Source: Panonychus citri
Taxonomy: Eukaryota > Arthropoda > Arachnida > Trombidiformes > Tetranychidae
Assembly: GCF_014898815.1 (NCBI RefSeq)
Contig: NW_026515542.1
Location: 806,001 to 870,000 of the forward strand
Length of the DNA: 64,000 nucleotides
Direction of reading: 5' to 3'
The translations under genes and the position numbers were made by a program. The first letter of the stretch is position 1. Each line of letters begins with the position of its first letter. The notes beneath the pieces were generated by a model, which ran no database searches, was not told the origin of the DNA, and saw only the letters and a list, made by a program, of their open reading frames with translations. Below are positions 14,501 through 28,768 of the stretch, in pieces.

Positions 14501-15398
14501 TTAGTTGACCTGAACGCCTTGTATAGCATATCAATCTTATGAAAAATGTGCAGGAAGTTTATTTCAGCCAGAATTCATTCATCTTTCCAAAAATATATGC
14601 ACAGTTCATATTCTTGAGTACATAATTCAAACACATATCCGTCCAGATACAATTGAACAATACATGTACTTCAAAAATATATTACCAAAGTTACGTTCGC
14701 GGGTTGATCACGATAAGTATTAATATACAGGGCTAATCGTCTAATATTTTTACTGATGAGTTCGAGAGACTCTAGGACTCATTGTTACCAGTTTACAACA
14801 CGGTTCTTGATTCAATTCAAACTTTTCTTGATTTATAACTTATTCAATTGGAGCCTCGTTTAAATTAACTTCCTAACTTATTCAATGAAAGAATTAAAAA
14901 TAATGACAGTTTTAGTTTTTAATTGTTCTACTAGAGGGCAGTAGTTAAGATGCATAAATAAATAATCTGAAAGATGATTTAAGTCGGACAATTAACTAAT
15001 GATCTGAGATTTTTCAAGCAATTTATAGTAAAAAGTACCAAGATAATATTTAGACCCATTAAAAGGATACAATGTAATATCAGTTCCTAATGAATTCGAG
15101 GTTTTCTTTCTCGAAGTCGATTCAATTTTCTAAACTTTTTCTTCGACAATCAATTACGATTAAAAAATTGTTCTTATGAGATTGACGTTTTTTTTTCTTT
15201 ATCAATTCCAAGAAAATGGCCTGATTCCAGTATCTCACATCAAAGAGAACTCTATTCTTTATCTTCTCTCATGAAACTATTCTATCATTAAGATTATCGA
15301 ACTCCCAGTAAATTGTACTAATCATATTATCTTCAGAGATTGCGCCTCACATGAAGATGGAACCGTCTCATCATCCGCATCATTTTTTCTTCTCCATA

Positions 15399-15402
<4 letters not shown>

Positions 15403-15429
<27 letters not shown>
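15403..15429. repeat. (TC)n microsatellite upstream of bib
   Basis: Uninterrupted TC run of about 27 bases, roughly 0.6 kb upstream of the bib start codon. Confidence 0.9.
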
Positions 15430-15538
15430 GGCAAAGATTTTTCTCTTCCACATCTGTACTATTTCCTTTTCTCATCCGCAAAACATTTAGACTCCACCAT
15501 CAGTCAGTGTTATGTACACTTGTCATTCTCTCTTTTAT

Positions 15539-15581
15539 CATCCTTCTCATCCTCATCCTCATCCTCATCCTCATCCTCATC
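15539..15581. repeat. TCATCC hexanucleotide tandem array
   Basis: About seven tandem copies of the unit TCATCC in the region upstream of bib. Read as protein it gives only Leu/Ile or Ser runs. Confidence 0.85.
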
Positions 15582-16004
15582 AATAGTATCAACATCATCT
15601 TCTCACTTGATTTCTCTCCATAGGAAACCTCATACAGCTCTAATAGTGAACAAAAAAAAAGTCACCGAAAACTTTTGTTTCTCCATTTCAGTTTCATCTT
15701 TTTTTCTCATCCGCATCCTCATCATCTTTATCTCTGGTGTTGATTTTATTTCATCATCAAAGATATTTACTTTTCCCTCCAGATAAACAAAAATCAACAT
15801 CAACTTTTCCTCTTTTCATTGAAACCTTGTCATCTAATTAATTGAACATTACCAAACAATTTAAACAGTTATATACATTATCATTGTCATTACTTGATGA
15901 TCAAGTTAATTAACAACAATTCTCATCCATATGATAGTATCTAACAAGATTAATTGATTTAGTGTCGATCAACAATTATTATCAAATCAAAATTGGAAAC
16001 TAAC

Positions 16005-19000
16005 ATGATGGTTTTACCGAGGACCAACAACAATCAAATCAATTTATCAACTGAATCATTTTTGATTGGATTAGTTGAGAGAATTGATAAATTGTTACTC
16101 AATGATGGTTATCGAAATCAATCAATGTCCCAGGAAGTTAAATCACTTGAATTTTGGCGAAGTTTAATCGCCGAGTGTTTATCAACCTTTTTCTATGTGT
16201 TTCTTGTATGTGCGGTCAACATTTCCTGGACTGGGTCACTTATCGGTCATACACCCAATTGGATTGTAATGTCGCTTACAAGTGGCCTGGCGATGGTCAT
16301 TTTAACCCAATGTTTTAGTCACATCTCAGGGGCTCATGTCAACCCAGCGGTCACTTGTGCTTATCTGGTCACTCGTAACATTACACCCTTAAGGTCAATA
16401 TTATATATTATTGCTCAATCGGGTGGAGCCATTGCTGGAGCTGCTTTACTTTATGGGTGAGTAGTAATGTCCAGTCTTGACCTCGAAAATTAAACAATCA
16501 GTAAAACAAACAACAACAATTAACTTTAATTACTTAATTTTTTTTCTTTCGTTTCATCTTCTCACTTATTATTTATCCAAATTGTCAACTTGTTGGTTAT
16601 AACTATTATTATCATTTGATTAATTGTGTTAATTTACAATCAACACAATTAACTTTTAACTTTTTCCTTCAACCATTATGATTATAAATGTTTAATCATC
16701 AACAAAATAATAATAATTGTTGACAATGACATTATTATGATTAAGTTAAACTACCTGAAGAAATATAAAAAATGTTGATTTTCTGGTTATAATAAAAAAA
16801 AATTAACTTAATTTGATTATAATCAGCAATTGTTTATTAATTAACGATGACAGTTAATGTGACAATTAACGTTTACTATCATTATTTGATGAAAATCAAT
16901 GGTGATTTAACAATAGATTACAAGGTTTAGGTTAACAGTTATAAGAAAAAGAGACAAATTAAATTGTATTAATATAATGGAAAAGAAAAATGAATAATAA
17001 TTAAGTTTAATTGTGTTTGTTTGAGTTGGAAAGTGTCTAGAATCAATAATTATAATTGTAAATGTTGATCGAGACAATTAAAAAGGTGAAATTGTTAGTC
17101 GTTGCTGTTGAAAATTAAAGATTAATAAATTGTAAAAAGTTTCTCAAATTAAGTCCATCAGAAAGTGTTGAATCAATGCAACATTTACAATGATTATTAT
17201 TACTATTAAAATAATCGTTGATTGTTGAACATTGGACTACATGAGTTGGAATTGATCGGATTAACTGGACCAGGTCACTTTGACAATGATGAAGACTACA
17301 GTCTAAGTTTGGCTGGAAAAATGAAGATGACGAGGATGGAGATGAAGATGAAGATGAAGATGAAGATGATGAATAGGATGGAGATCTACGGTTTAGTGTA
17401 GGTGGAGATTGAGGTGTGTAGGATGATGAAGATGAATCTCTATTTGTTGATTGTTGTACTCGATTTAAATTGGTTAATTCAATTTCATATTTAACTCTTT
17501 CAAATATTGATAGACTTGAATTGAAACAGCATTTACAGTCATCTGAATTGCCCATTTTAATACAGGTAATCACTTGGGAGGGGAAACGTTTAATTGCCTT
17601 TACCTGAGGCCCATTACAGTTATGATGAAGACAATCAACATCAAATAGATTTGATGATGATGATGATGATGATGAGCCTGAGCCTGAACCTGAATTTGAT
17701 GAAGATGAATCATATGATGATGGTGCTGATTTAGATGATTGTGATGATGATTTTTTGGATGAAGGTGAGAAGAAGTCAAAAAAATTTGATTCTAAATCAA
17801 ATGGATTACTAATGAAATTACGTGTTAATGATGAATTGTTATTATCATTATTGTTAACTGTTGATCCTTGTTGTTGTTGTTGTTGATTTTGTTTGGTTGA
17901 GGTTGATGAGGATGAGGATGAGGAAATTGATTTAGTTAGTGATTTAACACAACATTCACATTCACTTTCACCCGGATTACCATGGTAGTGACATTCACTG
18001 TTTGGATCATCAAGAGATTTAATTGCTTTCACTTGGTAATCATCACAACTTAATACTTTACAAATACGATTATCATCTTTACCTGAAGATGAAGGAGACG
18101 ACGAAGATTGAGAGGAAGAGGAAGATGAAGAAGAAGATGATGATGATCGAGATCGTGTCATCAGTGATGAACCAATTAACCGGTAAAGTTTATCCAATTC
18201 CGCTCGATTAAGTTGTGACCTTAAACAGCAATGACATTGAGTGTCGAGTTGATGACAACGGATTTGATCAATGAATTCAGGTCCACTTCGAATTGCTTGA
18301 ATGATTGAATCTTCACAAGTATTCAGGTAACATGGACTCGAATCAAAAAGAGGATCAACCAAAGGTGGTGAAGTTGTTGTTGTCGTTGTTGGTGTTGAAG
18401 GGAAAACAGTTCTACTTTGCCTTTCTTCACGATTATCATCCCAAATTGTTTGAAAAGATACCGAAAATTGTATTAATATTGATGATAAAATTACCAATCG
18501 GATAATCATGATAAACATGATGGAGACAATGATGATTTTATTATTATTATCACCAAACAAATGTAAAGATAATCCAATATACACAGACAGAGATAATCCT
18601 TTTCCTGTTGGTTTTAGATTAATATAAACAGAGGTAACAAGGTAAACTTAATGATTAGATTGAGATTTTGTTTTCCTGGTCCAAAGGGATTAAGATAACA
18701 TTAGTAATGATTAGACTTAATCATTGAGACACATAAACAACAACAAGAAAAAGTGAAACCAAAAATACAAAACCAGAAATTCAGAAACCAGATTAAGTTG
18801 ATTGTTGTTGTTGCTTGTTGATGTTGATTAAGTTGGTTAACTGCCAACAATGGATTAAATTTCTCAGAATTAAGGTAATATGATGGTTTTTTTTCATGGG
18901 AATAATTATAATAGTAATGAAATTACTTTTAATCTTCATCTCATCATCATCACAATCGTCAGGCTATTATCATGTTTGAAGGGCTTTCGACAAACAAAAA

Positions 19001-22000
19001 GTAACATCAACATGTTAATGAGAGAAAAAGTTAAACTCGAAAACTCGAGATTTAGAACTAAAAGTTTTCGCTTGTTGTTACTTTTTTATTACTATTACAT
19101 TGACCAGAATTGTTGTTGATTATATCAAATTAAATGGACACTAATAAAGAATATGATGATGATGATAATTATGATTATGATTAAAGTTGAGAAACAATTA
19201 GATTGTATCTTTAATAAGAGAGCTTGGAAAAAGTTAATTGGACTTAACCTTGAAAAGAAAAATTTTCTTAATGATCTTAAATTGTTCATCTTTAATTGTG
19301 GATAGTTCAAGTTTCATTGGCTTCATCATCAACTTGTCTTCCTTGAAACTCACAATCAACATGATATTATGAATATGATGATAAAAAATGAGAGAAATGA
19401 TTAGATATGATAGATTTATAAGAAAAAATTCATTCAGTGGCTACAATTTTATTCTCAGAACTTTTTCTGTTTTTTTTTCTGTCTCTGAATAAACATCATG
19501 GTAGATATTTGAATAAATTATATACTCATCATTGAACTTTTCCATTCTTCGTCAAATTTATCACATAACACAAATGCTGATTGTTTACATTTTCATTATC
19601 ATAATTACAATAACATGATAACCAGATCATTATCTTGATTATCATGAAATCCTAAGTAACCAATCAGTGAATCAAAGCTTTCAAATCTCATGATGATTTC
19701 ATTTACAATGGTTCAGGTTTCAAGATTAACTTTATTTCAGTTAATCAGAAAACTTTTCATCCTGATAAACCATCGCCATTTATTTTCCTCTCTCATTCAC
19801 CTTATCTCCATCACTGGTTGTGTTTCTTACTTTTCAATTTTTCACCATCATCATGATGATGATCACGATGATGAAGATGGAAAAATCAATCGATTTTCCC
19901 AAACCAAATTCTTACATTTCTTTCAATTCCACCACCATCATCACCTAGCCATCTATTTCCTCTGATTCAGTTCAATATCATTCTATTCCAATGGTTAAAA
20001 TAAATATCGATGATTGTAGTTGATTACTTTTCCTTGATTAACTAGAGAGTTAATCAAACATTTTGAGGTTTTTTTTATCAATTCTCATTCATTAATAGTT
20101 ATTAACAACATCTATTCTCATTGTTGTTGATTAACTTTTTTTTCCATTTCTCGATTGTTGTTAATTATCACCATCTCAATTGTTATATTGAACTTTTCTC
20201 ACTCAGCTATTAACTGCTATTAACTTTCATACACTGTACACATACACTTACAATTAACTTGATTGTGAAAAAAATATTATATATAATTCAGTTACTGTTG
20301 ATTAAATTGTATTATTGTGTAACTATTTATACACAATTCCCATTAACATTGTTATTACTATTTTGACCATTGACCAAACAATGATTAAGTTTTTTTTTAT
20401 CATCAACATCATTATGATCATTATTTTAACACATACACACACACAATAAACTATTATCATGTACAATCATCATCATCATAATCAATCAATAAATTGTTCA
20501 CCGTTAACTTTGAACAAAATCAAATGAAAAAATGAAAAGGTAAACATGATGATGATGGGAATCAATTGACTGATCACTCAGCCTTTTGTTATGTACCTTT
20601 GATAACTTCATTGTATTATCGTTATTATTATTATCATCATCGTCCATTGTGATGACCATTAACAGTTTAGTAAGTGAAGGGCAAGTGAAAAGACAGAGAA
20701 ATAGAAATTCAATTTAACAATCAAAAAAGTTTTCGATTAACTAATTATCGCATTCGAAAGTAATAATCGAGTAAGAGAAACTCAGAAACTTTCACCTGGA
20801 TTAGAACTCTCGTCATATACAGAGTTGGAACTTTAGTTTCACTCTCTCTCTCTCTCTCGTTTTCTCATTTATTACGTTTCTTGATTGAACTTGTGGTTAT
20901 CATTTTCATCTCTTGATTCTGATAAATGAACAGAAAATCATGATCCTTATCATGATGACGATGAAAAATCAACATTCTGGTTCTGTTAGATTTTCATTAT
21001 TTTTATATCACTTTCCATGAAATCGAGTCATTCATGGAGAAATCATGTTTTTCCACAAGTTTGATTCCTCTATTGGAAAATTATGTATAGCAAATAGAAA
21101 AATATTCGCCATTGGAAAAAGTTTCACATCGATTTTTCTGAATTTTGGAAAAACAAAAAGTTCTAAATGTTGCCACAAGCTCCACTATTACTTCAATAAA
21201 AACTTATCGAGATATAATTTAACTTTTCTCACTTTCTTTCTATTAATCAAGATTAATCATTTTGATCTTGTGTTGCTTTTTTTGTCCTCAATTGCAATTA
21301 AACTTAATTATCAATCTCTTCCGGTGGTTTAATCCTCTGTGTGACCTTCACATTAGGGATCCATTATAAAAGTTGGATCATCAATCAATTACCAAAAATT
21401 GATCAAGATAATTGATTAACTTTTCTGTTAATTAATCTTGATGACAACAAATTAGCAAAAATAATTAATTAACCAAATAGATATCAACTGAAAAAAAGTT
21501 TAATCAATTTACTCAGAATTTTGTATCATCAGGATTGAATAATATTGAGATACAGAAAACATTATCATCATTGTTTAATAACAATTAACATCGTATTAAA
21601 TTATAGCAACAATTTAATCAACTGACCTCACCCATAGGTCAATTAACAACCAAATAGCAAATCAAAGCCTCGCCCTTTGCATTGTAACAATTAAACTTGA
21701 TTGTAACATTATTATTTAAAACGATCAAGGCGTTTACCATGAAAATTCAGATTCCAAGTGATATTTTCCCATGGAGATGAAACTTTTATCATGCTTCATG
21801 ATAATCATCTAAAATTCTGAATAATTTATCAATAGATTTGACTTTCTAAATTAACTTATTAAATACTATAAGATGATTAAATTACTCATTAGATTAATTA
21901 TTCAATCAGTTGTCTTGAAAATTTAGTGATTAATTTTCGTAGCTTAATTAGGATATGATTAAGTGATGATCAATTTAATTACACACTACCAGTGATTTTA

Positions 22001-25000
22001 ATTTCAATTGAATTGAAATTTTATCCTTGTAATAATCATTTTCAACATTCTGTATCTTATATCATTTAATTATCCTTTCTACAATTAAAGCTAATTAGTT
22101 ATTAATTGACATTGCATTAAATCACTAACTAAACTTTTACAGGCAAAGTCAATTAGACAGATTAACTTGGAGCAAAGTTAGTTGATTATTTGTCTATCTT
22201 GTTTGATACAACAAGGATAATCAAATTAACTTCACTGTCACCTTACAATTAGATTAGCTGATTGCTCACAAATCATTGGAAATAAAATCAAAATGAACCA
22301 ATGGAAATCTAATGATGATAATTACTAAAAATTGATCAAAATTAAAGGTTAATTACTGAGAATGATATTCAATTCCAACTTTAACAACCAATATAATAAA
22401 TAATCAGCATATTAACTGATAACATTTAACATTGAAAAAGTTTCCAAAACTTTTCTCAACCTTTGATTACCTATTTATCATTGAATTTAGTAACTAATTA
22501 ACTAATTCAATTCTCGTTGTCTAATTATCTGATTAACTGAAGGAAATATTATCGACACTGAATAAACTTACCGTCGATATTTTCTTGAATTCGAGCTCAA
22601 TGTTACACGTTATTACAGAAAACTCGATAATAATTTCGAAGAGAGAGAAATTTACAAACTAACAAATTCGAAATGTTCAAATTTCTTTCCTTGTATATCT
22701 TAACTCTCCCTCGAAACATATCCTTAGTTTTTGAATTCGTACATAGATTGAGTTCTAAATGCGATGTACAAATAACTGTAAATGATGTTTTTTCCAGCAC
22801 AAAAAAGTATCTAGCATGGTAACAGCATAATCTTAATGACTAACATGCAATGTTAATGATACTTGAGATGATAAAGATGATGATGATTACAATAAGATGA
22901 TAATGATTATGAGCATCTCTATGTGATTTATGCAAAAGGAAGCTGCTTTTTTGCCACTGAAATAACAACAGTTGGGTTAATTAGTGATGAGAGCTGTGCT
23001 ACTTGATCATCAGCAAAGAAATGAGAGAAAAAGTTAAAGAGAAGAAAAAAATGTTAACAATTGATGATAACAGAAAAAGGATACGGATGCTAAATGATGA
23101 TAATGATGAGTCCACAAGATGAGATTGTAAATGTAGACAATCAGCTGGAATCAACATTACATTTGATGGGTTAATGGTCAAGTTTACATTAAGTTTTTAT
23201 TGTGCAAGATAAAAATTCATCATTAGCTTGTGGTGATAAAATGATGATGATGATGATGATGATACCATCAATTCAACATGGATTGAAACATGTACCCTGT
23301 GAACATGAAATTCAATAACATTTCAATATAATTTCATGTTACATATACGAGGAAAGTTGTAGATATTACAATTCTGATGGTTGATCAATTTTCATGAAAA
23401 TCATATGACAAGAAAACTTATTTTCCCTGTAAATTGGTTTATCTGATTTTGAATTTTTCCCTTTTCATTTCATCAATTCTTATATCATAACTTATAACAT
23501 CAGTTACCATGATGATGTTGGTTATATTTCAAGATATTCAATCATTCAGTAATACAAAACTCTGGTGTATTATTTTCAGGAATAACTGGTTTTGTTGAGT
23601 AATATTTTCATTGTAAAAATTTTAATCATCAACCGATTAATAGATAGTTTGAAATTTAATCAATTCTTATGTGTATGATTGTAATCACAATTGCATCTTA
23701 GTGATCATTGATCACTTTCTGAAACTTATCCTCTTTTGTTATGTGATGATTAGATTTGAAATAATTTAATCATTTTTTATAGCAGCTGAATCCAAGTTTA
23801 ATGTCGCTGATGAATATCAATTGATTATAATTGCAAATTGCTGTGAGGAGATTAAAGGAGATTAGTTAACAAGGAAAAAGGATTAAGTGTTGAGGATGAA
23901 AAGGAAATGGTGAAAAATTCGAGATATATACGAGATAAGGAGCAACTTATTGGGTGTAGAGTTTTTCCCATGATAATATTAAATTGTTTCACTCTTTTAA
24001 TCCGAATTAAAATTAATCATCATCATGAACAGTTGACTGAACTTGTCATGGAACTTTTTTTTCTAGTGTTTACCTTCTGTGCCCAATCATTAAATGTCAA
24101 CATTTCAATTTCATCTCCCAAAGGGATTACCTTTGATTTCCTGTTATTTCATCATGAAAATCAACACACAATTTGATAAGATTGAGACACAAGCTTGATT
24201 AACATTCAAATGTCCACAATTTTCCAGTGTCGTTTTTCATTTGATGACAACTGGACATGTTGATGGACAATAGATGAACCATCAAAGTAAAACATTGATC
24301 ATCACAATCAAACTGTAAATTATTCATTTAGATTGAAAGTTGATATATGTACTTAATTAAATGAATTGATTGGAGATGGAAAATTTTGCTTTTTTCCCAA
24401 TGAAAGTTCATTTGATTGGAAGGTGAAATCGTTTTCATAAAAGAATCTCTGAATGATTACATGATAGAAATTGAACTTTTCATTTTCTCAATTCAATATA
24501 ATATCTCATGGTAATTACATGTATCATCATTATAATTTCATCATCATTTCTATGGGCTCACATTGAAACTATTGTTTCCATGTTAATACATGATGAGAAG
24601 GATATTATTATTATGATGAAATAAAATCAACTACAAATATTAATAATAAACAGTAATCAGTGAACCAATTTCATCATGATGATGGAAAAAAAGTTCATCT
24701 TTTGATTTTCCATTATAAGTATTAACTTAACCATATTAAACTACAATATTATCATGATTACTCAGAGCATTCTCATAATCACTCATGAATTTCATCTCAG
24801 TTTTAAAACATTTCATTTTCCAAAACAATGTTACCATGAAATTAAATGGTACCAAAGAAAGTGTTGAAATCAAGCAAAGATTATGATTAAAAGTTTGATA
24901 ATTGTAATCAATGTTTAACAATCTAAATTGTTGTTAAGAAAATTAAAGTTATATTAAAAAGTTCAATGATCTTTTCTCAGTCATGATCATCATGTGAATA

Positions 25001-28000
25001 CATATTGTTGTAATTGTTTAATATTTAACGATCATTTTAATGATTCATAATCAATGAACATTTTAAGTTGGCAAATTTTTACTTGTAATTCAATCAATTG
25101 ATTGGAAAGTGATTACAATTTGGTTGTAAATGTTTCATGAAAAATTAGAATCTAATCAATTGGGGATTTCAAACAATTTTGTTTCATTATTTTTGTTCCG
25201 ATTTATTCAGTATCTTCATGAATTTGCATTTAATTGGAGAAACCATCATGTATATCATATTGATTGTGATTTCATGTCATGAGTTTCTGTGATTTCACCC
25301 TGTTATTATTCATATTTCACTTCACAGTTTTAATTTCATCACTTTGATCATATCTCTTTCTCTGCACCTGATAACTTGAACAATTCTGATTCTAAGTTTG
25401 ATAACCATGAATTTCCAGAGCTTCATGAATGAAGAGACATTGATAATCATTGAAATCAGAATTGTGAAAAAAATACTTGAGAGAATATCGTATTCGAAGA
25501 TATAAAGAGAGAGAACCATACTCAGAATTCATCATATTATTATCAATAAGAGCCATGATAATTGAGTGAGAATAAATTCTGGTGAAAATTTTTTCATGGA
25601 TGAAAGAAGAAAAAATAACAATTTATTTTTTCCTCTATTTCTCCTTCAGGTACCGAATTCATTTAAATTCATTGATTGAAATTGAGAAAATCATTCAAAG
25701 TGATAATATCTGTAAATCTAAATTGATAATATTAATAATAAGGTAATACTCAATTCTAATAGCAAACTAATTGATATCAGTGTTTATACAAATTTCAATT
25801 CTGAATGAATGACGATGATGATTAATATTAAACCTGGTGTGTGTTTGTGTTCATTCAGCTCTAACCTATTTTATTACTCATATGGGAGACGAAAGGGAGA
25901 GAGAGACTACTTTTCCGATCGAATTACAATAAGAAGGTAGGAAGATGAGTGAATGACAGAGAGAAGAGAGAGAGAGAGAGTAGAAAACGGGGAGTAATTG
26001 ATTTCTATTGATGGGTGAGGTGGGAGGAGATCTCACCGCATTTTCATTGTTCTCACCAAATCTAGAGCGTCCAATTGATTGTTACAGTTGATAACGATAA
26101 TATGATGAGTGTCTCTGGGAGTTTAAACATAAGGTAACTTACAATCGGCGTGTGTATCCCATGAGTATTTCTTGTATTCTATTGATGAAGATAATCAATT
26201 ATAAAGTAAATGATGCAAGTTCAGATATTTTAAGCCTTTCAAACTAGAGAGTGAAAGAGAGATATCATCTTATCACTTGCAAAATCTCATTGATAATACG
26301 TGTTAGATATTTAAGAGTAACTCTCTCTCTCTCTCTCTCTCGCAATCATCCGATGAAAGGATGTTAATTTACACGATTAATCTTAATAACTAAGTCAAGT
26401 ATTCATCCACTTGCTCCTCATCCTTTTATATGACTCACTATTCTCGTGTCATCATCTCACTTTAAACTTTTTAAATTTTAAACTTGCAAATCATTTTACA
26501 TGTAAATGATTTTACATGCAAATGATTTAATGTCTAATCTAAACTTTGATTAAGTGATAATTGAAAGGAAATTTTAACTTTCACTTATTGTGATTACAAC
26601 CATTTCCATTTCAATTGTTGATTATTTAAGAGAGTGAAGAGGGGAAAAAAGTTTCACAAAACAATTAAGACAATCAAATGGTATTAGATTGAATTTACAT
26701 CAAGTCTTGTATAATAATTGTCACATTTAATAGCTGTTAGGTGCAATTTTGGATCTCTCATGATTTGTGAACAATTAATTTTAAATTATTTGACAAATTT
26801 TGCATACAAAAAAGAAGTTGCAACAGTTATAAGTTAATCTTCAATCAACTATTAACTTTACTCGAGTGATGGTTGATGCGATATTTACAAAAATCATGAG
26901 CGACATTGATGATAATGATGTTTGCAATATCATCATAATCATAATCATAATCATAATCATCATCATTTGTTTACAAAGGAAGCCAATAATATGTAATATC
27001 ATAATATTGCCATTGATAAAGTTGCTCCTCTCAAATAACTGTTACTGTTGATGAGGCGTAACAACAACCCACTGATACTTTAAAAAGTGCATGAAAAAAA
27101 CACTACACATTTCAATGGGAACAATATAGAAATTGCAGCAAAAAATAGTCATCATCATCATCTCTCTCCGTCATCTTTGAACCCACACGAAAACTAGGCC
27201 CACTCCTCCTCTTCCTCCTCCTCCTCCTCTCTGTAGCACTTGACCATATGTCAATAGTATCACAATAAGCAAGAAGGACATTCGAGAGTTTCATTGAGAA
27301 AAAAACTCTTAAACTCTTGAAAAATGTTTTTCATTCACTTTTACTAATGATAACATTTTGTTTTCTCAAATCTTAATAATGAAACAATTTTTTTTCTATT
27401 TCTATTCCATAATCATTGTAACCTTGTTACTTTTATCTGACATGATCATCATTATCATCATCTTATCTTACTTTGTTTTTGGCAAGATACTTTTTTGATA
27501 TCAGAGATGGTGAAGGAAATGATAAGGGTAAAAAAACCGTTACAAAAGGCGTTCAAAGGGAAAAAAGTGATGAGGATGATAAGGATAAAGATGACAATAT
27601 GCTTGAAGCAGTTTTTTGTCTCTTTCAACAGAAAATTACTATTGCAAAGAGCAAAGAGTAGAGATCATTTTGTAAAAAGTGTAGAAGGCAAAAAAACTAA
27701 CAGGGAAAATTATCAGAATCATTATAATGAATTTCCATCTTAATCATCATTTTCTCTCTCTCTCTCTCTCTCTCTCTCAGTCTTACTTGTCCTAATTAAC
27801 ATCATATTATATTTCTGATGAGTTATTTTGAGTTTTCATTAGGCAGCGATTCTGTTTACCTTGATCTAATGATAATATTCAGATTCCTCATGTTTTATAT
27901 GAAAAACTCTGAAATTATGAGTTGGAATTTTTTTTGCAGTTTCTATTTGGTTCATGTAAATTTTGTACAACTAGAAATTCAAATGATTTGTTATACATTG

Positions 28001-28718
28001 TAATTAGCTTGATTTAATTTCTAATTCAGATTGATGTACTTAGTAGATTGATTTTTAGTTGATCTCCAATATTATTATGAATAAAATGATACAAAAATGT
28101 AAAATCAATTGTAAAGGTTGATCAGTTTAAATTGTTAGCAAATTCAATTGCTCAGACTGTTCAACTATATTCTATGTTCATATCAATCATCATACCGATT
28201 GCTACCTGAAGATAATTCAAATATCGTGATTATCATGATTGTTTCATCAAGTTTACCATTTAGATAACTAGGTTATTTGATTGCTTCATTTGTCTATTGT
28301 TTCAGTTACAAAGGTAGAAATTGAATTTCTGATAATAAACTACAGCATATGCACAGTGATGAGGATGAGTTGATGATGATTCAGGCGATTGCTACAGATG
28401 ATAATGATGAAGATGATAATATTGCCTTGAGAAGTTGAATTGAATTACATTGCGAATGAAAGTAATAGTGTATCAAGCATTAAATAGGTATATTTGCCTC
28501 GAGGTGAATTTGTTGCAATTTAATGGGTAACAATTGGATGATCGTGTCGAATTTTCATCGTCATTAACATTTCGAAAAATAGAAATAAAAATAAAAGTCA
28601 ATTTATCGAAATTTATATGAAAAAAATGAATAGTTTAGAATAAAATTTAACCAAAGATCAAAATTTCATTGACAATTTGATATTTGCCTTTAAAATGTTT
28701 CAAAGTCAATCCGTTTAC

Positions 28719-28768
<50 letters not shown>

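Larger units (their letters stand above)
8600..16004. other. Non-coding region between divergent SEA and bib genes
   Basis: About 7.4 kb between two divergently transcribed genes, so it should hold both promoters and 5' UTRs, including any non-coding first exons. It contains (TC)n runs near 10199-10217 and 15403-15429, a TCATCC hexanucleotide array at about 15539-15581, and many ATG/ATC repeats. Open frames here encode only Ser, Leu and Ile runs from these repeats. No RNA gene recognised. A stretch at about 14310-14960 looks less repetitive than its surroundings. Confidence 0.6.

Noticed and set aside
14750..14800. CTGATGAG followed by a small stem, like a hammerhead ribozyme core
   Set aside because: The required GAAA after stem II is missing (TCATTG follows), so the catalytic core is not complete.
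15351..15786. Open frames upstream of bib
   Set aside because: They are Ser/Leu/Ile runs made by TC and TCATCC repeats, with no domain or homology pattern.
21045..21332. 95-codon open frame in bib intron 1
   Set aside because: AT-rich composition, no recognisable motif and no splice context; likely chance.
22565..22590. TATCGAC/GTCGATA inverted repeat
   Set aside because: A short seven-base palindrome pair of this kind is expected by chance in so much AT-rich DNA, and nothing nearby supports a function.
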